64,000 bases of DNA from positions 3,844,001 through 3,908,000 of the forward strand of contig NZ_BAAAWN010000001.1 in NCBI RefSeq assembly GCF_039535095.1, read 5' to 3'. The stretch is from Arthrobacter ramosus (GTDB taxonomy: Bacteria > Actinomycetota > Actinomycetes > Actinomycetales > Micrococcaceae). Of the stretch, positions 8,848 through 19,280 are shown piece after piece (position 1 is the stretch's first letter; the number at the start of each line of letters is the position of its first letter). The notes beneath the pieces were generated by a model. That model worked only from the letters and a program-made list of their open reading frames with translations. It was not told where the DNA came from and made no database searches. The translations under genes were made by a program, and so were the position numbers.

Positions 8848-9795
8848 CTATCTGGGGATGGCTTCCAGCAGCCGGGCTGGCTTGAAGCTGGCTCCTGCGC
8901 CTGGGTAGGACCGGACCTCGATCCGGGCGTGGCTGTGGATCTCGTTGACCGTGGCCTTGGTGTGTTCTGCGATGCGTTCCAAGGTGGTCACCCACATCCC
9001 GTCCATGGCCTTGACGCGTTCGATCAGCTGCTCCAAGGCAACGGCCTTGGAGGGGCGGCCGGAGATGAACGGGTGGTTGGTCAGGACGAAGCAACTGCCT
9101 TGCGTGTGGTGGGCTTCGGCTTCCAGGGTCCACATCTCCAACACCTTGGCAGGACTCTCGATGACGCCGCTTCCTGTTACTCCCGGGTAGAACGCGTATT
9201 GTTCCCAATCGTCCAGGGCCCAATCCACGGGGATTTCCACAATGTCCCGTGAATCACCCGGGGCAACCGCCATGCGGTAGGGGGCATCGCCGTCGAGCAG
9301 GCTTGAATCGTAGAGGAAACCACGGTCCGCGAGCAGTGCCGGCGAATGCCAGTTGAGCTCCCACCACGGTGCCCTGTAGCCGACCGGCCTGACCCCGGCT
9401 GCCTTCGCGAGGGCTTCGAGCCCGCGGTTCAGGTAGCTGGCCTCGGTGGCGGCGTCGATTCCCTGCATGGGCTCGTGCAGGTAGCCGTGGTGGGCGACTT
9501 CGTGGCCGCCGTCGAGGATCCGCCGCACCACGTCCGGGTAACTCTCCGCCGTGAACCCCGGGATGAAGAAGGTCCCCTGGATCTCTTGGCGCTCGAGGAT
9601 CTTCAGGAGCCGCGGAACAGCGACCCTCGGGCCGTAGGACTGGTGGCTCATGAGGGACATGCGCCTGGTGCTTGTGGGGTCGTGCGCGATGGTGCAGGAT
9701 TCGGCGTCGACGTCGAATGTAAACGACGCCGCGGCCTTGAAATTTTCCGGCCACGTGATCGGGTGTGCCTCGTCAGGAAAAGCGTTGATGGTCAT
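8848..9795 (-). CDS. Polysaccharide-deacetylase-fold amidohydrolase (PuuE/cyclic-imide-hydrolase-like)
   Basis: The frame continues upstream to 10515, but the ATG at 9795 gives a normal 315-residue protein, 11 bp after the NCS1 permease stop. The NodB-fold core is visible: FDVDAES near residue 28 (where classical deacetylases have TFDDG), GTFFIPGF, and the metal motif GHEVAHHGYLHEP. RAPWWE and NHPFISGR follow. The variant DVDAE and the coupled NCS1 permease fit the PuuE-type allantoinases and cyclic imide hydrolases, which open cyclic amide rings, better than a cell-wall deacetylase; there is no signal peptide. The exact substrate is not determined. Confidence 0.75.
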   Translation of the reverse strand: MTINAFPDEAHPITWPENFKAAASFTFDVDAESCTIAHDPTSTRRMSLMSHQSYGPRVAVPRLLKILERQEIQGTFFIPGFTAESYPDVVRRILDGGHEVAHHGYLHEPMQGIDAATEASYLNRGLEALAKAAGVRPVGYRAPWWELNWHSPALLADRGFLYDSSLLDGDAPYRMAVAPGDSRDIVEIPVDWALDDWEQYAFYPGVTGSGVIESPAKVLEMWTLEAEAHHTQGSCFVLTNHPFISGRPSKAVALEQLIERVKAMDGMWVTTLERIAEHTKATVNEIHSHARIEVRSYPGAGASFKPARLLEAIPR

Positions 9796-9806
9796 CGGGT
9801 TTCCTC

Positions 9807-11336
9807 TCAGTCGTTGACCAGATTGGCGACGGCGTCTTCCGCAAGGGGCTGCGACGGCGCCGCGGCTCCGGAAGGCACTTTGGCCGCGGATGTCAGCGGA
9901 AGGTATCGGGCATGAACCCGTGGCCCCAGTGCGCCGTAAACTGCCGCGGCAACAAGTCCGCCTGCCAGCCAAGACAAGTCGATCCCGCCCATAGCCGTGG
10001 CGATGGGGCCCTGCATGATCGGCAGGACGCCGTACATGAACAGCCACGTGGCAAAGATGCCCACCAGGAGCGCGGTGATCCCCGCCCAGTTGACTGCCGG
10101 GAGCCGCCGGGTGCCCACGGGGTCGAAGAGCCGGTCGACTTCCACCGGGCTGCGCTTGTCCACCCAGAAGTAGTGCACCAGCATGATGCCTCCCCACGCG
10201 GCGACCCACGCCACGAGCCCGCCGAGCCAAGTACTCAGTGTCGACGCGAAGTCCGACTGCAGGATGAAGAACACGACGCCGACCAAGGCCAGGAGCCCGA
10301 CGAAGACGTTCAAGGTACGGCGCTTGGCCTTGATGTCCAATGCCTGGGCAGCGACCGAAAAGGTGTAAATGTTCAGGATGTTCGTCGCGATGGGACCGTG
10401 CAGCACCAGGAAGAGCACCGGGATGGCCAGGACGCCGAAGTTGTCGACGATGAGGTGGCCAGGGTCTGCCGTGCCGCTCTTCGTTGCCAGGCTGGCGCCG
10501 AGGATGCCGAGCCACACTACCGGGAGGAACTGGCCGAATACCGAGGCCAGGTAAACCTTGTGCCGTGGGACGGACTTGCTGACGAAGCGTGAATAGTCCG
10601 CCGCGTAGGTGAACCAGGTAATCCCCCAGCCGATGCCGATGACCGTCATCACGGTGGTCATGGCCGCGATCCGCGCGCCGCCTTCAAGGACAGCACCTGG
10701 AGGGCCCGCGTAGCCCCAATCGATGTTCATGCCGAACCAGGCCACGGCGGACATGGCGATCAGCACAACGATGGTGGGCGGGACGGTCCACTTTTCGAAA
10801 GCCGCGATGGCCTTGTAGCCGAACCAGGCGATGGTGACCTGGGCGGACATGATCAGGAAGGCCACCAGGATCTTGGGGCCCACGTTGGGCTGCTCCGGAT
10901 CGACCATGCCGAGCTTGCCGAGGAGTGCCATCACCAGGTCCAGGATGATCCAGGTGTTGACCGCGCACCAACCGATTCCGAGGAGTGCCTGGATGGCGCT
11001 CGGGAGATAGTTGCCGCGGCGGCCGAAGACGGCCCGGGCCAGGACCATCCCAGTGGCACCGGTCCGTTGCCCCAGGAGGACAAACAGGCCAAAGAGTGCC
11101 ATACCGATCAGGTTTCCCACCACCAGGACGGTGACGGTATCGGCAAAGCCCAGTCCGAGCTGGACGCCGAGGGCCCCAAGGACCCAGTTGATGGGGGCAA
11201 GGTTCGCGCCTGCCCAGATCCAGAATTGGCCCGCTACGCTGCGGGTGCGCGCTGATTCGGGGATGGACTGCAGGTTCTGCTCGACGTCGGTCTGCGCCGT
11301 TGCAGCCCCAGGCGTCGTGGATAAGTTCTCGTGCAT
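9807..11336 (-). CDS. NCS1-family nucleobase/hydantoin-type permease
   Basis: The 509-residue protein has about 12 hydrophobic segments. Family features are an N-terminal cytosolic stretch with RTRSVAGQFWIWAGANLAPI, then GQRTGATGMVLARAVFGRRG and WFTYAADYSRFV. NCS1 carriers import cytosine, purines, allantoin, hydantoins or related compounds with H+ or Na+. The hydrolase gene follows after 11 bp, so transporter and ring-opening enzyme form one operon. The divergent PucR regulator supports catabolism of a purine-like or cyclic amide nitrogen source. Confidence 0.88.
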   Translation of the reverse strand: MHENLSTTPGAATAQTDVEQNLQSIPESARTRSVAGQFWIWAGANLAPINWVLGALGVQLGLGFADTVTVLVVGNLIGMALFGLFVLLGQRTGATGMVLARAVFGRRGNYLPSAIQALLGIGWCAVNTWIILDLVMALLGKLGMVDPEQPNVGPKILVAFLIMSAQVTIAWFGYKAIAAFEKWTVPPTIVVLIAMSAVAWFGMNIDWGYAGPPGAVLEGGARIAAMTTVMTVIGIGWGITWFTYAADYSRFVSKSVPRHKVYLASVFGQFLPVVWLGILGASLATKSGTADPGHLIVDNFGVLAIPVLFLVLHGPIATNILNIYTFSVAAQALDIKAKRRTLNVFVGLLALVGVVFFILQSDFASTLSTWLGGLVAWVAAWGGIMLVHYFWVDKRSPVEVDRLFDPVGTRRLPAVNWAGITALLVGIFATWLFMYGVLPIMQGPIATAMGGIDLSWLAGGLVAAAVYGALGPRVHARYLPLTSAAKVPSGAAAPSQPLAEDAVANLVND

Positions 11337-11401
11337 TGGGGGATCCTCCGTGTAGGAAAGGGACTACTTCAATGTATGTGCCCCACATCACAGCAACAAG
11401 A

Positions 11402-11416
11402 TACGATGTGTACGAT
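11402..11416. promoter_or_regulatory. TACGAT direct repeat between NCS1 permease and pucR
   Basis: TACGAT-GTG-TACGAT lies in the 108-bp divergent intergenic region, 29 bp before the PucR start. The 9-bp period places both copies close to the same face of the helix. It is a candidate operator for PucR control of both units; no footprint is known to me. Confidence 0.4.
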
Positions 11417-11444
11417 AGATCCCCGAAATTAGTTACGGAGTGTC

Positions 11445-12929
11445 ATGCCCCTACTCCTTGCCGACGCTTTCGAGCACGAGAGCCTGAAAGCCGCTGAGCC
11501 AATCTTGCGGACGGATGTGCCCGAGGCCCTGTCCCGGCAGCTCCGCTGGGTCCATTCGAGCGAAGTGCTGGACATCGCTCCTCTGCTGCGAGGCGGAGAG
11601 CTGCTTCTGAGCGGCGGGCAGGCCCTCGCCACCGCTTCGGACGAGCGGCGCGTGGACTATGTCCGCGAACTGGCGGCCCGCGGCATCACCGCTTTGGCTA
11701 TCGAGACGGGTCCCGAGCTTCCCGTAATACCGGAGTCCATGCTCGACGCCGGCCAGGACGCGGGGCTGCCCATTATCGAGTTGTGCAAAGTGGCGCCCTT
11801 CGTCGGCATCATGCAAGCCATCAATTCGCTGCTGGTCAGCGAATCGGTCGCGCAATTGCAGTTCGGCGACGAAACGAGCCATGCCATGGCGGCGGAACTC
11901 GCGCACGGAGGCGGACTGGATCAGCTCCTGGCCGTGCTGGCGAGCAGGACGGGTTCCAGCGTGAGGCTCGTCTCGCCGTCGGGCATTACTTTGGGAAGCG
12001 CAACGGCCGCTGCCCAGCCCGAGTCCGGCACCGTCACCACAGCAGTCGATGTGCCCGTCCGCGGCGTGCTGGCGGCCCGCCTGGAGTTGGAAATGCCCGA
12101 CGACGGCGACGCCAACCTTGCGCGGGTGGCCGGCGAGCGGTGCGTCGATATCCTCGGCTTGGCGTTGCTGCAACGCATGCCACCCGGGCTCAAGGAACTT
12201 GCGGGCATCGAGCTCATGCGGGCCATCAGTTCGGGCACCCAGTCATGGCGTCTCCAGCAATTGGGACCGGCCTCAGGGTTCCCCGCCAGCGGTCCGGTAG
12301 CCGCCGTCGTGGTGCGTTCCTCAGCGGCGGGACAGCTCCGGACACGGCTCGACGGCATCCTGGACGACGCGGTTCCGCAAAGTGCGAGCTACGCGGACAA
12401 CGCCGAATTGATCGCCTTGGCCGCTCTCCCCCACGCCACGGCAGTGGCTTCGCGCATCGCGCTCATCCTAGCGCTTGGGGCCTTGGAGATCCCCGACGGC
12501 TCGGTCATAGCCGTCGGTCCACTGGCGCAGGGAATCGGCGAGGCACCATGGTCGCTGGCAGAAGCACGCCGGACGCTTGAGCTCACAGCGGGGTCGGAAA
12601 CCGGCAACGGTGTGGTCGATGCCGAGGACTTCGCGGTCGAGCGCTTGGCGGAAGCAAGCCTCGACGCGGCCGCCCGCGAGGGATTCGTGCGGCGGCAGTT
12701 GGGTGCCGTCGTCGAGCACGACGAGCAGCGGCGCTCGGAGCTGGTGCGGACGTTGGCGGTATGGCTGGATACCGGGTGCAATACGGCGCAGGCGGCACGG
12801 GAACTTCACCTGGAAAGGCAGTCGATGCACCACCGGCTCCAGCGGATTTTCGAGCTGTGCGGCGGGGACCCACGGGGAACGGGCAGGCTGGTCGCCCTTC
12901 ACTTGGCAACCCGCCTGGCGCGGCTCTAA
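11445..12929 (+). CDS. PucR-family transcriptional regulator
   Basis: The 494-residue protein starts at ATG 11445 with GGAG upstream. Its N-terminal part (LADAFEHESLKAAEPILRTD, then DIAPLLRGGELLLSGGQ) is the PucR purine-catabolism sensor domain. The C-terminal 60 residues form the PucR helix-turn-helix (VWLDTGCNTAQAARELHLER, then HHRLQRIFELCG). A GGDEF-like middle segment links them. PucR proteins control purine and other nitrogen-ring catabolism. The gene is divergent from the NCS1 permease-hydrolase operon, its likely target. Confidence 0.85.
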   Translation: MPLLLADAFEHESLKAAEPILRTDVPEALSRQLRWVHSSEVLDIAPLLRGGELLLSGGQALATASDERRVDYVRELAARGITALAIETGPELPVIPESMLDAGQDAGLPIIELCKVAPFVGIMQAINSLLVSESVAQLQFGDETSHAMAAELAHGGGLDQLLAVLASRTGSSVRLVSPSGITLGSATAAAQPESGTVTTAVDVPVRGVLAARLELEMPDDGDANLARVAGERCVDILGLALLQRMPPGLKELAGIELMRAISSGTQSWRLQQLGPASGFPASGPVAAVVVRSSAAGQLRTRLDGILDDAVPQSASYADNAELIALAALPHATAVASRIALILALGALEIPDGSVIAVGPLAQGIGEAPWSLAEARRTLELTAGSETGNGVVDAEDFAVERLAEASLDAAAREGFVRRQLGAVVEHDEQRRSELVRTLAVWLDTGCNTAQAARELHLERQSMHHRLQRIFELCGGDPRGTGRLVALHLATRLARL

Positions 12930-12986
12930 GCGGATACCTCGCTCACTTTTGGCGCCATTCCGGTGGACGCTCCTGCAGCCAAACGC

Positions 12987-13053
12987 CAAATCGCCGGAAC
13001 CCTGCCCGGCTCGACGATGCGCAACGTCGAGCCGGGCGGGTACCGGCGATTTG
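12987..13053. terminator. Long bidirectional hairpin between pucR and purU
   Basis: Two nested perfect stems are visible: CAAATCGCCGG (12987-12997) with CCGGCGATTTG (13043-13053), and CCCGGCTCGAC (13005-13015) with GTCGAGCCGGG (13026-13036). The apical loop is 10 nt. It lies between two convergent genes, so it probably terminates both. Confidence 0.75.
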
Positions 13054-13069
13054 GGCGGCGCGGCTGCAG

Positions 13070-13978
13070 TTATTTCAGCACTACGGTCCTGCTGCCTTGC
13101 AGGATCACCCGCCCTTCGCAATGCCAGCGGACAGCGTTGCTAAGTGCTTTGCACTCGGTATCGCGCCCGGCCGCGACCAGGTCGTCCGGACCGAAGGTGT
13201 GGTCCACTTCCACCACTTGCTGGGCGATGATCGGCCCCTCGTCCAACTCACCGTTGACGTAGTGCGCGGTGGCACCCACGGTCTTGACGCCTCGCGCGTA
13301 GGCCTGGTGGTACGGCTTCGCGCCTTTGAAGCTAGGCAGGAATGAGTGGTGGATGTTGATCGCACGGCCATCGAGCTTGCGGGCAAGATCGTCACTGAGG
13401 ACCTGCATGTAGCGGGCCAGGACCACAAGTTCGACATCCAGGCGATCGATGAGGTCGAGGAGTTGTCCCTCTGCCGCCGCCTTGGTGTCCGGGGTCACCG
13501 GCACGTGGAAGAACGGAATGCCGTGCCATTCGACCGTCCGCCTGTGGTCCGGATGGTTGGAGACTACCCCGACAATGTCGATGGGCAGTTCCCCGATGCG
13601 GGCCCGGAACAGGAGGTCGTTGAGGCAGTGCTCGAACTTCGAGACCATGATCAACACCCGCCGCTTAGCACCGTGGCGTTGCAGCTGCCAGCGCATGCCG
13701 AACTTTTCGGCAACAGGCGCGAAGGCATCCCTCAGCGAGTCGATGGTCGACTGATCCCCATCCGATGCGAAGTGGATCCGCATGAAGAAATGGTGATCCA
13801 GTTGGGAGTCGAATTGCTTATTGTCGATGATGTCGCAGCCGTGTTCCAGGAGGAAGCCGGAGACCGCGTGCACGATCCCCCGCGTTTCCGGGCAATCGAG
13901 GGTCAGGACATGCTCAACGGTGGTAGCCGGCAGCGCCGCTTCACGTCGCTGGGCGGGTTCATTCTGTGTGACAGTCAT
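13070..13978 (-). CDS. purU: Formyltetrahydrofolate deformylase
   Basis: The 302-residue enzyme hydrolyses 10-formyl-THF to formate and THF. The start at 13978 is preferred to a GTG at 13987 because GGAG lies 8 nt upstream. An ACT domain (LDCPETRGIVHAVSGFLLEH) occupies the first 100 residues. The formyltransferase-type catalytic domain follows, with NIHHSFLPSFKGAKPYHQAY and VGATAHYVNGELDEGPIIAQ. As last gene of the sox operon it returns free THF when sarcosine and dimethylglycine oxidation load the folate pool with C1 units. This context is known from other Arthrobacter and Corynebacterium sarcosine oxidase clusters. Confidence 0.93.
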   Translation of the reverse strand: MTVTQNEPAQRREAALPATTVEHVLTLDCPETRGIVHAVSGFLLEHGCDIIDNKQFDSQLDHHFFMRIHFASDGDQSTIDSLRDAFAPVAEKFGMRWQLQRHGAKRRVLIMVSKFEHCLNDLLFRARIGELPIDIVGVVSNHPDHRRTVEWHGIPFFHVPVTPDTKAAAEGQLLDLIDRLDVELVVLARYMQVLSDDLARKLDGRAINIHHSFLPSFKGAKPYHQAYARGVKTVGATAHYVNGELDEGPIIAQQVVEVDHTFGPDDLVAAGRDTECKALSNAVRWHCEGRVILQGSRTVVLK

Positions 13979-13980
13979 GG

Positions 13981-15372
13981 TTAGCACTCCACTACGTTGA
14001 CGGCGAGGCCTCCGCGGGAGGTCTCCTTGTACTTGCTTTTCATGTCCGCTCCTGTCTCTCGCATGGTTTTGATGGCTTTATCAAGGGACACTTTGTGGCT
14101 GCCGTCGCCGTGCAGGGCAAGGCGGGCGGCGTTGATGGCCTTCACGCTGGCGATAGCGTTGCGTTCGATGCACGGAATCTGCACCAGCCCGCCTACGGGA
14201 TCGCACGTGAGGCCGAGATTGTGTTCAATACCCACTTCTGCGGCATTCTCCACTTGCTCGGGAATACCCCCGAGGACTTCGCACAGTCCGGCGGCGGCCA
14301 TTGAACAGGCAGAGCCCACCTCGCCCTGGCAGCCTACTTCGGCGCCTGAAATGGACGCGTTGATCTTGAACAGGATCCCGACGGCGGCCGCCGCGAGCAG
14401 GAAGCGGACCACGCCGTCGTCGTCGGCTCCCTGCACGAATTTCGTGTAGTAGTGCAGCACCGCCGGCACAATGCCGGCCGCACCGTTGGTGGGTGCCGTG
14501 ACGATGCGGCCGCCCGCGGCGTTTTCCTCGTTCACGGCAAGCGCGAACAGGTTCACCCATTCCATGGCGAGCAGCGGGTCTGCCGAGCTTGAACCGTGCA
14601 GACCGGCGTCGGTGGCGGCGAGCGTCTTGAACAACGACGGCGCCCGTCGCCTCACGTTCAAGCCTCCCGGCAGGATTCCTTCCGCCGCGCAGCCGTTGTC
14701 GACGCATTCGCGCATGACGGCCCAGATCTGCAGCAGGCGCTCGCGAAGTTCGGCCTCGCTGCGCCACACGAGCTCGTTGGCGAGCATGACATCGGAGATG
14801 GACATGTCCTCCCGTGCGCAAATCGCCAGGAGCTCGTCCGCGGTAGTAAAGGGATAGGGCAGCACGGTGTCGTCAGCAACGATTTTGTCGCTTCCGGACG
14901 CATCGCCGTCCACCACGAAGCCGCCGCCGATCGAGTAGTAACTGCGTTCGCGCAGCACTTCCCCGGTGTGGCCGAGGGCCCGGAAAGTCATCCCGTTGGG
15001 GTGGGCAGGCAGGGATTTGCGTCGGTGCAGGACCACGTCTTCGTCCCAGTTGAAGTCCACGCGGTGGTATCCGGCGATCCGCAATTCGGCGTCGAGGGCT
15101 GCGGCCGCAACTTGGTCGTCGGCGGTGGAGGTGTCCACCGTTTCCGGCGATTGGCCCTGCAGTCCCAGCACCACGGCTTTGTCCGAGCCGTGGCCGCGGC
15201 CGGTGGCGCCCAGCGAGCCGAAAAGCTCTGCCTGGACGCGCACCGTTGCCGCGAGTTGCCCGGAGGATTCCAGGCCGTCGGTGAACTGCTTTGCCGCCCG
15301 CATCGGGCCAACCGTGTGCGACGACGACGGCCCGATGCCAATGGAAAACAGGTCAAGCACACTCAGTGCCAT
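13981..15372 (-). CDS. sdaA: L-serine ammonia-lyase (iron-sulfur type)
   Basis: The 463-residue single-chain enzyme converts L-serine to pyruvate and ammonia. The start [20 protein letters not shown] contains the SSSHTVGPM motif of the beta domain. The Cys residues expected to ligate the 4Fe-4S cluster lie in [12 protein letters not shown] and [18 protein letters not shown]. Its ATG shares one base with the soxG stop (TGATG), so the two are translationally coupled. It completes the route sarcosine to glycine to serine to pyruvate encoded by this operon. Confidence 0.94.
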   Translation of the reverse strand: MALSVLDLFSIGIGPSSSHTVGPMRAAKQFTDGLESSGQLAATVRVQAELFGSLGATGRGHGSDKAVVLGLQGQSPETVDTSTADDQVAAAALDAELRIAGYHRVDFNWDEDVVLHRRKSLPAHPNGMTFRALGHTGEVLRERSYYSIGGGFVVDGDASGSDKIVADDTVLPYPFTTADELLAICAREDMSISDVMLANELVWRSEAELRERLLQIWAVMRECVDNGCAAEGILPGGLNVRRRAPSLFKTLAATDAGLHGSSSADPLLAMEWVNLFALAVNEENAAGGRIVTAPTNGAAGIVPAVLHYYTKFVQGADDDGVVRFLLAAAAVGILFKINASISGAEVGCQGEVGSACSMAAAGLCEVLGGIPEQVENAAEVGIEHNLGLTCDPVGGLVQIPCIERNAIASVKAINAARLALHGDGSHKVSLDKAIKTMRETGADMKSKYKETSRGGLAVNVVEC

Positions 15373-16007
15373 CAGGGAACCTCAGGAGAGGCGAATTCCC
15401 TCATGCCGTCAAGCAGCCAACGGCCCAGGAAGTCGGCGAACGAAGCCCGTGGGAAGATCCGGAAGCTGTCCTCGCCGGTCTTCAACAGCATCGCCGGGAT
15501 GTTGCCGATTTCCGTGGCCAGGGCCGTCCCGGTCCGGAAAGCGCGGGGGTGCAAGTCCAGCGAGCAACCCTTTTCAAGGACGTCCCGGGCACGGACGCCG
15601 GACAGCTCGAAGGTGGTGCGGTTGGCGGACAAGTCCACCACTTGGCCCGGGTCGTCACCCAGGGCCTCCACCAGTGCGCGGACAAGGTCTCCGCCGAGGG
15701 AATCGTGGGCCGATTCCGGTGCGACCACCAGGAATTCGCCGGGGCCGAGCCACAACGTGGTAGCCCTTTCACCACCGCTGATCTCACCGCAGGCGGCCGG
15801 CAGGCCGCCGGTCACGGACGCGAGGCGGGCTCCGGCGTCGGACGCCCGGTCAACCCGGATCCCCACCATGGTCTGGAACGGGATCTCGTTCAACGCCACG
15901 GTTCCGACGACGGAACCGGACTCGAAGGTCGGTGCAAGGTGCGACGCCGGGCTGCGGCGTGCCGCACGGAGCGTCTCGGGGTTTGCGGGTGTTGCTGTTT
16001 CAGCCAT
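15372..16007 (-). CDS. soxG: Sarcosine oxidase gamma subunit
   Basis: The gene encodes 211 residues. The start at 16007 ([20 protein letters not shown]) overlaps the end of soxA by 8 nt; an in-frame ATG at 16052 would overlap soxA by more and lengthen the protein without conserved sequence. It shows the short GcvT-like fold of SoxG, with [29 protein letters not shown] and [16 protein letters not shown]. SoxG is a structural subunit of the heterotetrameric cytosolic sarcosine oxidase. Gene order soxB-D-A-G matches characterised corynebacterial and Arthrobacter clusters. Confidence 0.9.
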   Translation of the reverse strand: MAETATPANPETLRAARRSPASHLAPTFESGSVVGTVALNEIPFQTMVGIRVDRASDAGARLASVTGGLPAACGEISGGERATTLWLGPGEFLVVAPESAHDSLGGDLVRALVEALGDDPGQVVDLSANRTTFELSGVRARDVLEKGCSLDLHPRAFRTGTALATEIGNIPAMLLKTGEDSFRIFPRASFADFLGRWLLDGMREFASPEVP

Positions 16008-18945
16008 CTTTACGGGTCCCTTCAGCGTCGAAAAGTACGGTTTCTCCCACAACGACGTCCAGCAACTGGTCGCCGACGGAGGCCACCAGGGTCTCGCCGA
16101 TCCGGTTGCGGCCGTTGGTGATCAGTGCCAGGCCGAAGGACCGGCCCAAAGCGGCACTGTGGTAGCTCGAGGTCACGAAGCCCTGCATCGGCACGGGGCC
16201 GTATGCCGGGTTGACCGGGATTCCCTTTTCCACGAGCTGGGTGCCCTCCGGAAGACGGAACGAACCGTCCGCCGGCAGGACGCTGACCAAGTGCTTGCGG
16301 TCCGTGCGGACCGCATCCTCGCGGCTGTACGAACGCTTGCCGATGAAGTCCTTGGCCTTGGAAACGATCCACTCCATCCCGGCGTCCTGCGGGGTGACGG
16401 TGCCGTCCGTGTCCTGCCCGACGATCGGGTAGCCCTTCTCGGCACGCAGCACGTGCATGGTCTCGGTGCCGTAGGGGGTGATGTTGAACTCGGCACCCGC
16501 GGCAGCAACGGCTTCCCAGGTGTTGAGCCCGTACCAGGAGGGAACATTGATTTCGTAGGCAAGCTCACCGGAGAACGAAATCCGGCAAACCCGGGCCTGC
16601 ACTCCGGAGGCCAACGTGGTCTCGCGGAACGTCATGAACGGGAACGCTTCGGCGTCCAGCCCGCCGTCGGCCGCCAGTTGCGGGGCGACCTTGGCGATCA
16701 CGGCACGGGATTTGGGCCCGACGACGGCAATCGTCGTCCACTGTTCAGTCACCGAGGTGCACGCCACGTCGAGTTCCGGCCACTCGGTCTGGTGCCACTC
16801 TTCGAGCCAGTCGAGGACCTTGGCAGCGCCGCCGGTAGTGGTGGTCATGAAGTAGCGGCCCTCGTCGAGGCGCAAGGTCACGCCGTCGTCGAAGATCATG
16901 CCGTCCGGGGTGCACATGACGCCGTAGCGGGCCGAGCCAGGGGCGAGCTTCTTGAACGCGTTGGTGTAGATACGGTTCAGGAATTCACCGGCATCCTTGC
17001 CTCGGATCTCGATCTTGCCGAGGGTGGTGGCGTCCATGAAACCCACGGATTCCCGGACTGCGGCGCATTCACGGAGCACGGCGGCGTCCATGTCCTCACC
17101 TGCTTGCGGGTAGTACCACGGACGCTTCCACTGGCCGACGTCCTCGAAGAGCGCGCCCTGGGCAACATGCCAGGGGTGGATGGAGGTCACTCGGGCGGGA
17201 TCGAAAAGCTCGCCGCGCTGGCGTCCGGCCAACGCCGCGAAGGCGACCGGCGTGAACGGGGCACGGTACGTCGTGGTGCCGATGTCGCCGATGCCGCGGG
17301 ATGCTTCGCCAGCCTGCTTGAGAGCCGCCGCGATCACCCCGATGGCATTGACGCCGGAGGTCTTGCCCTGGTCGTTGGCGGTGCTGATGGAGGTGTACCG
17401 CTTGATGTGTTCCACAGAGCGCATTCCGGCCCCGGTGGAGCGGAGTACGTCGGCCACGGATTGGTCGCGCTGGAAGTCGACGAAGTGGTGGTGCCACTCC
17501 CCCGCGTTTCCGCTCTGGCCCGGCACGAGCCACAACTGGCGGGTAGGGGCTGAAGCTACGGGCGCTTTGATTTCGGCGGGCACCGTCTGGGAGCTGAACC
17601 CCGCGGCGATGGCGGCCGCTGCACCCGCGGATACGCCTTCGCCGAGGCAGTCCGCGAGCTCGTAGCTTCCGCGTCCGGCGCCGACCACGTGCTGGTCCTT
17701 GACCACGGAGCTTGGAACGAAGCCAGCCAGGTCATCGTCCCAACGCAACCTACCTTGGCGCTGGCTGTGGAGGTGGACCACGGGACTCCAGCCACCGGAA
17801 ACCGCCAGCAGATCGCAAGTGAGCCGTTCGACGCCCGAGGTGACCTCGCCGTCGTCGTTGAGGCTGCGGATGGTGACGCCGTCGATCCGGCCGTTCTCCC
17901 CCGCGGCGGAGGTATCGGCGACGGCGCTGCCGACGAGGACGCGGATGCCGCTTTCCACGGCGGCTGCGGCCCTGTCGCTGAGCTTCGGACGGGCGTCGAC
18001 GACGGCGGCGACCTTGACGCCCGCGGCCAGCAGATCCGCGGCAAGCAGGTAGGCGGAATCGTTCGTGGTGCCGATGACTACACGCCGCCCGGCAGCGACG
18101 GCGTATCGGTTGAGGTAGCTCCGGACCGCCGAGGCCAGCATGATGCCGGGCCGGTCGTTGTTTTCGAAGACGAGCGGACGCTCATGGGCGCCGGGCGCCA
18201 GGACCACCTGCTTGGCACGGATGTGCCAAATACGCTGGCGGGAGACGCCGTCCGCGGCCGGGCTGCCGAGGTGGTCCGTACGGTTCTGTGCCGCGATCAC
18301 ATAGTTCGCGTCGTAGGAGCCGAACGCCGTGGTGCGGTTGAGGACGGTGCATTCGGCGGCGGAAACGAGCTCGGCCTCCACGTCGGCGATCCATTCCAGC
18401 GCCGCTTTGCCTTCGATCACTTCGGCGAGTTTCGGGGCAGTGGAGCTGGAAAGCAGCGAGCCGCCGAGTTCGGGCTGGTCATCGATCAGGATGACCCGGG
18501 CGCCGGTGCGGACCGCCTCGCGGGCTGCCGCGAGGCCGGAAACGCCGCCGCCAACCACCAGGACGTCGGTGTGGACGTATTTCTTGTCGTATTCTGCACG
18601 GTCCTCGTTGGGATCGAGCTTGCCAAGGCCGTTCAGGAACTCAACGCCAAGCCCGTCCACGAGGGACACGGTGGTCGCGGGAAGCATCGACTCGGCGACA
18701 TGGCCGGGGAAGCGGGCGGCCACCTTGACCAGGGCGTTGGACTCTTCCACGCCGGCGGACATGATGCCGCGGGCCCGATCCTCGTAGAGCGAGTTGCCGA
18801 CGCTGATGCGGCCGTTGGCCAGCAATGCCGAAGCAACGGTGTCACCCGGGTGGCCGGTGTATTCCTGGCCGTCTACGGTGAACCGCCAGGAGATGCTGCG
18901 GTCGATGCGGCCGCCGGTGGCGAGGCGGGCGTTCTGCGGGGTCAC
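16000..18945 (-). CDS. soxA: Sarcosine oxidase alpha subunit
   Basis: At 981 residues this is full length for the alpha subunit of heterotetrameric sarcosine oxidase. Domains in order are an N-terminal ferredoxin-like fold ([20 protein letters not shown], residues about 20-100), a dinucleotide-binding domain ([20 protein letters not shown], from about 128) and, from about residue 570, an aminomethyltransferase (GcvT-type) folate domain including [20 protein letters not shown]. The subunit binds NAD+ and THF and passes the oxidised methyl group of sarcosine to 5,10-methylene-THF. It overlaps soxD by 4 nt and soxG by 8 nt. Confidence 0.95.
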   Translation of the reverse strand: MTPQNARLATGGRIDRSISWRFTVDGQEYTGHPGDTVASALLANGRISVGNSLYEDRARGIMSAGVEESNALVKVAARFPGHVAESMLPATTVSLVDGLGVEFLNGLGKLDPNEDRAEYDKKYVHTDVLVVGGGVSGLAAAREAVRTGARVILIDDQPELGGSLLSSSTAPKLAEVIEGKAALEWIADVEAELVSAAECTVLNRTTAFGSYDANYVIAAQNRTDHLGSPAADGVSRQRIWHIRAKQVVLAPGAHERPLVFENNDRPGIMLASAVRSYLNRYAVAAGRRVVIGTTNDSAYLLAADLLAAGVKVAAVVDARPKLSDRAAAAVESGIRVLVGSAVADTSAAGENGRIDGVTIRSLNDDGEVTSGVERLTCDLLAVSGGWSPVVHLHSQRQGRLRWDDDLAGFVPSSVVKDQHVVGAGRGSYELADCLGEGVSAGAAAAIAAGFSSQTVPAEIKAPVASAPTRQLWLVPGQSGNAGEWHHHFVDFQRDQSVADVLRSTGAGMRSVEHIKRYTSISTANDQGKTSGVNAIGVIAAALKQAGEASRGIGDIGTTTYRAPFTPVAFAALAGRQRGELFDPARVTSIHPWHVAQGALFEDVGQWKRPWYYPQAGEDMDAAVLRECAAVRESVGFMDATTLGKIEIRGKDAGEFLNRIYTNAFKKLAPGSARYGVMCTPDGMIFDDGVTLRLDEGRYFMTTTTGGAAKVLDWLEEWHQTEWPELDVACTSVTEQWTTIAVVGPKSRAVIAKVAPQLAADGGLDAEAFPFMTFRETTLASGVQARVCRISFSGELAYEINVPSWYGLNTWEAVAAAGAEFNITPYGTETMHVLRAEKGYPIVGQDTDGTVTPQDAGMEWIVSKAKDFIGKRSYSREDAVRTDRKHLVSVLPADGSFRLPEGTQLVEKGIPVNPAYGPVPMQGFVTSSYHSAALGRSFGLALITNGRNRIGETLVASVGDQLLDVVVGETVLFDAEGTRKDG

Positions 18946-19256
18946 TTCGTGGCTCCTTCCGGAATGGTGGCTGCTGAGGTGTTCACATCGGGGCGCGGTT
19001 CGCCCATCTTGTAGACGGCCTGGATGTCGTAGCTGACGGTGTCACGGAGCATGTTGAACCATTGGCGGCAACCGGTGCTGTGCACCCAGCGTTCGGCGAA
19101 GGCGCCTTTCGTGTTGTCGCGGTAGAACAAGTACTCGGCCCACTGGCGGTCCGTCAGCGCGTCCGGGTTTTCCGGATAGGCCACGTGGGCCTGGCCGCCG
19201 TAGTGGAATTCTGTTTCGTCTCGTGGCCCGCAATTGGGGCAGCTGATGAGCAGCAT
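18942..19256 (-). CDS. soxD: Sarcosine oxidase delta subunit (zinc-binding)
   Basis: This 104-residue protein carries the zinc ligands known in the delta subunit: Cys6 and Cys9 (SCPNCG), His59 and Cys63 (HSTGCRQWF). The stretch [19 protein letters not shown] is typical of the family. It overlaps soxA by 4 nt, and 24 bp separate it from soxB. It is a small structural subunit of the oxidase. Confidence 0.95.
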   Translation of the reverse strand: MLLISCPNCGPRDETEFHYGGQAHVAYPENPDALTDRQWAEYLFYRDNTKGAFAERWVHSTGCRQWFNMLRDTVSYDIQAVYKMGEPRPDVNTSAATIPEGATK

Positions 19257-19280
19257 GGTTGGTCTCCTAAAGGGCTGCAG

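Noticed and set aside
9796..10515. N-terminal extension of the deacetylase-fold hydrolase
   Set aside because: The upstream part of the frame lies wholly inside the NCS1 permease gene in another frame and has shadow composition; ATG 9795 gives a normal-length protein.
14596..17553. 985-codon open frame antisense to sdaA, soxG and soxA
   Set aside because: It spans three well-recognised genes on the other strand and has no motif or ribosome site.
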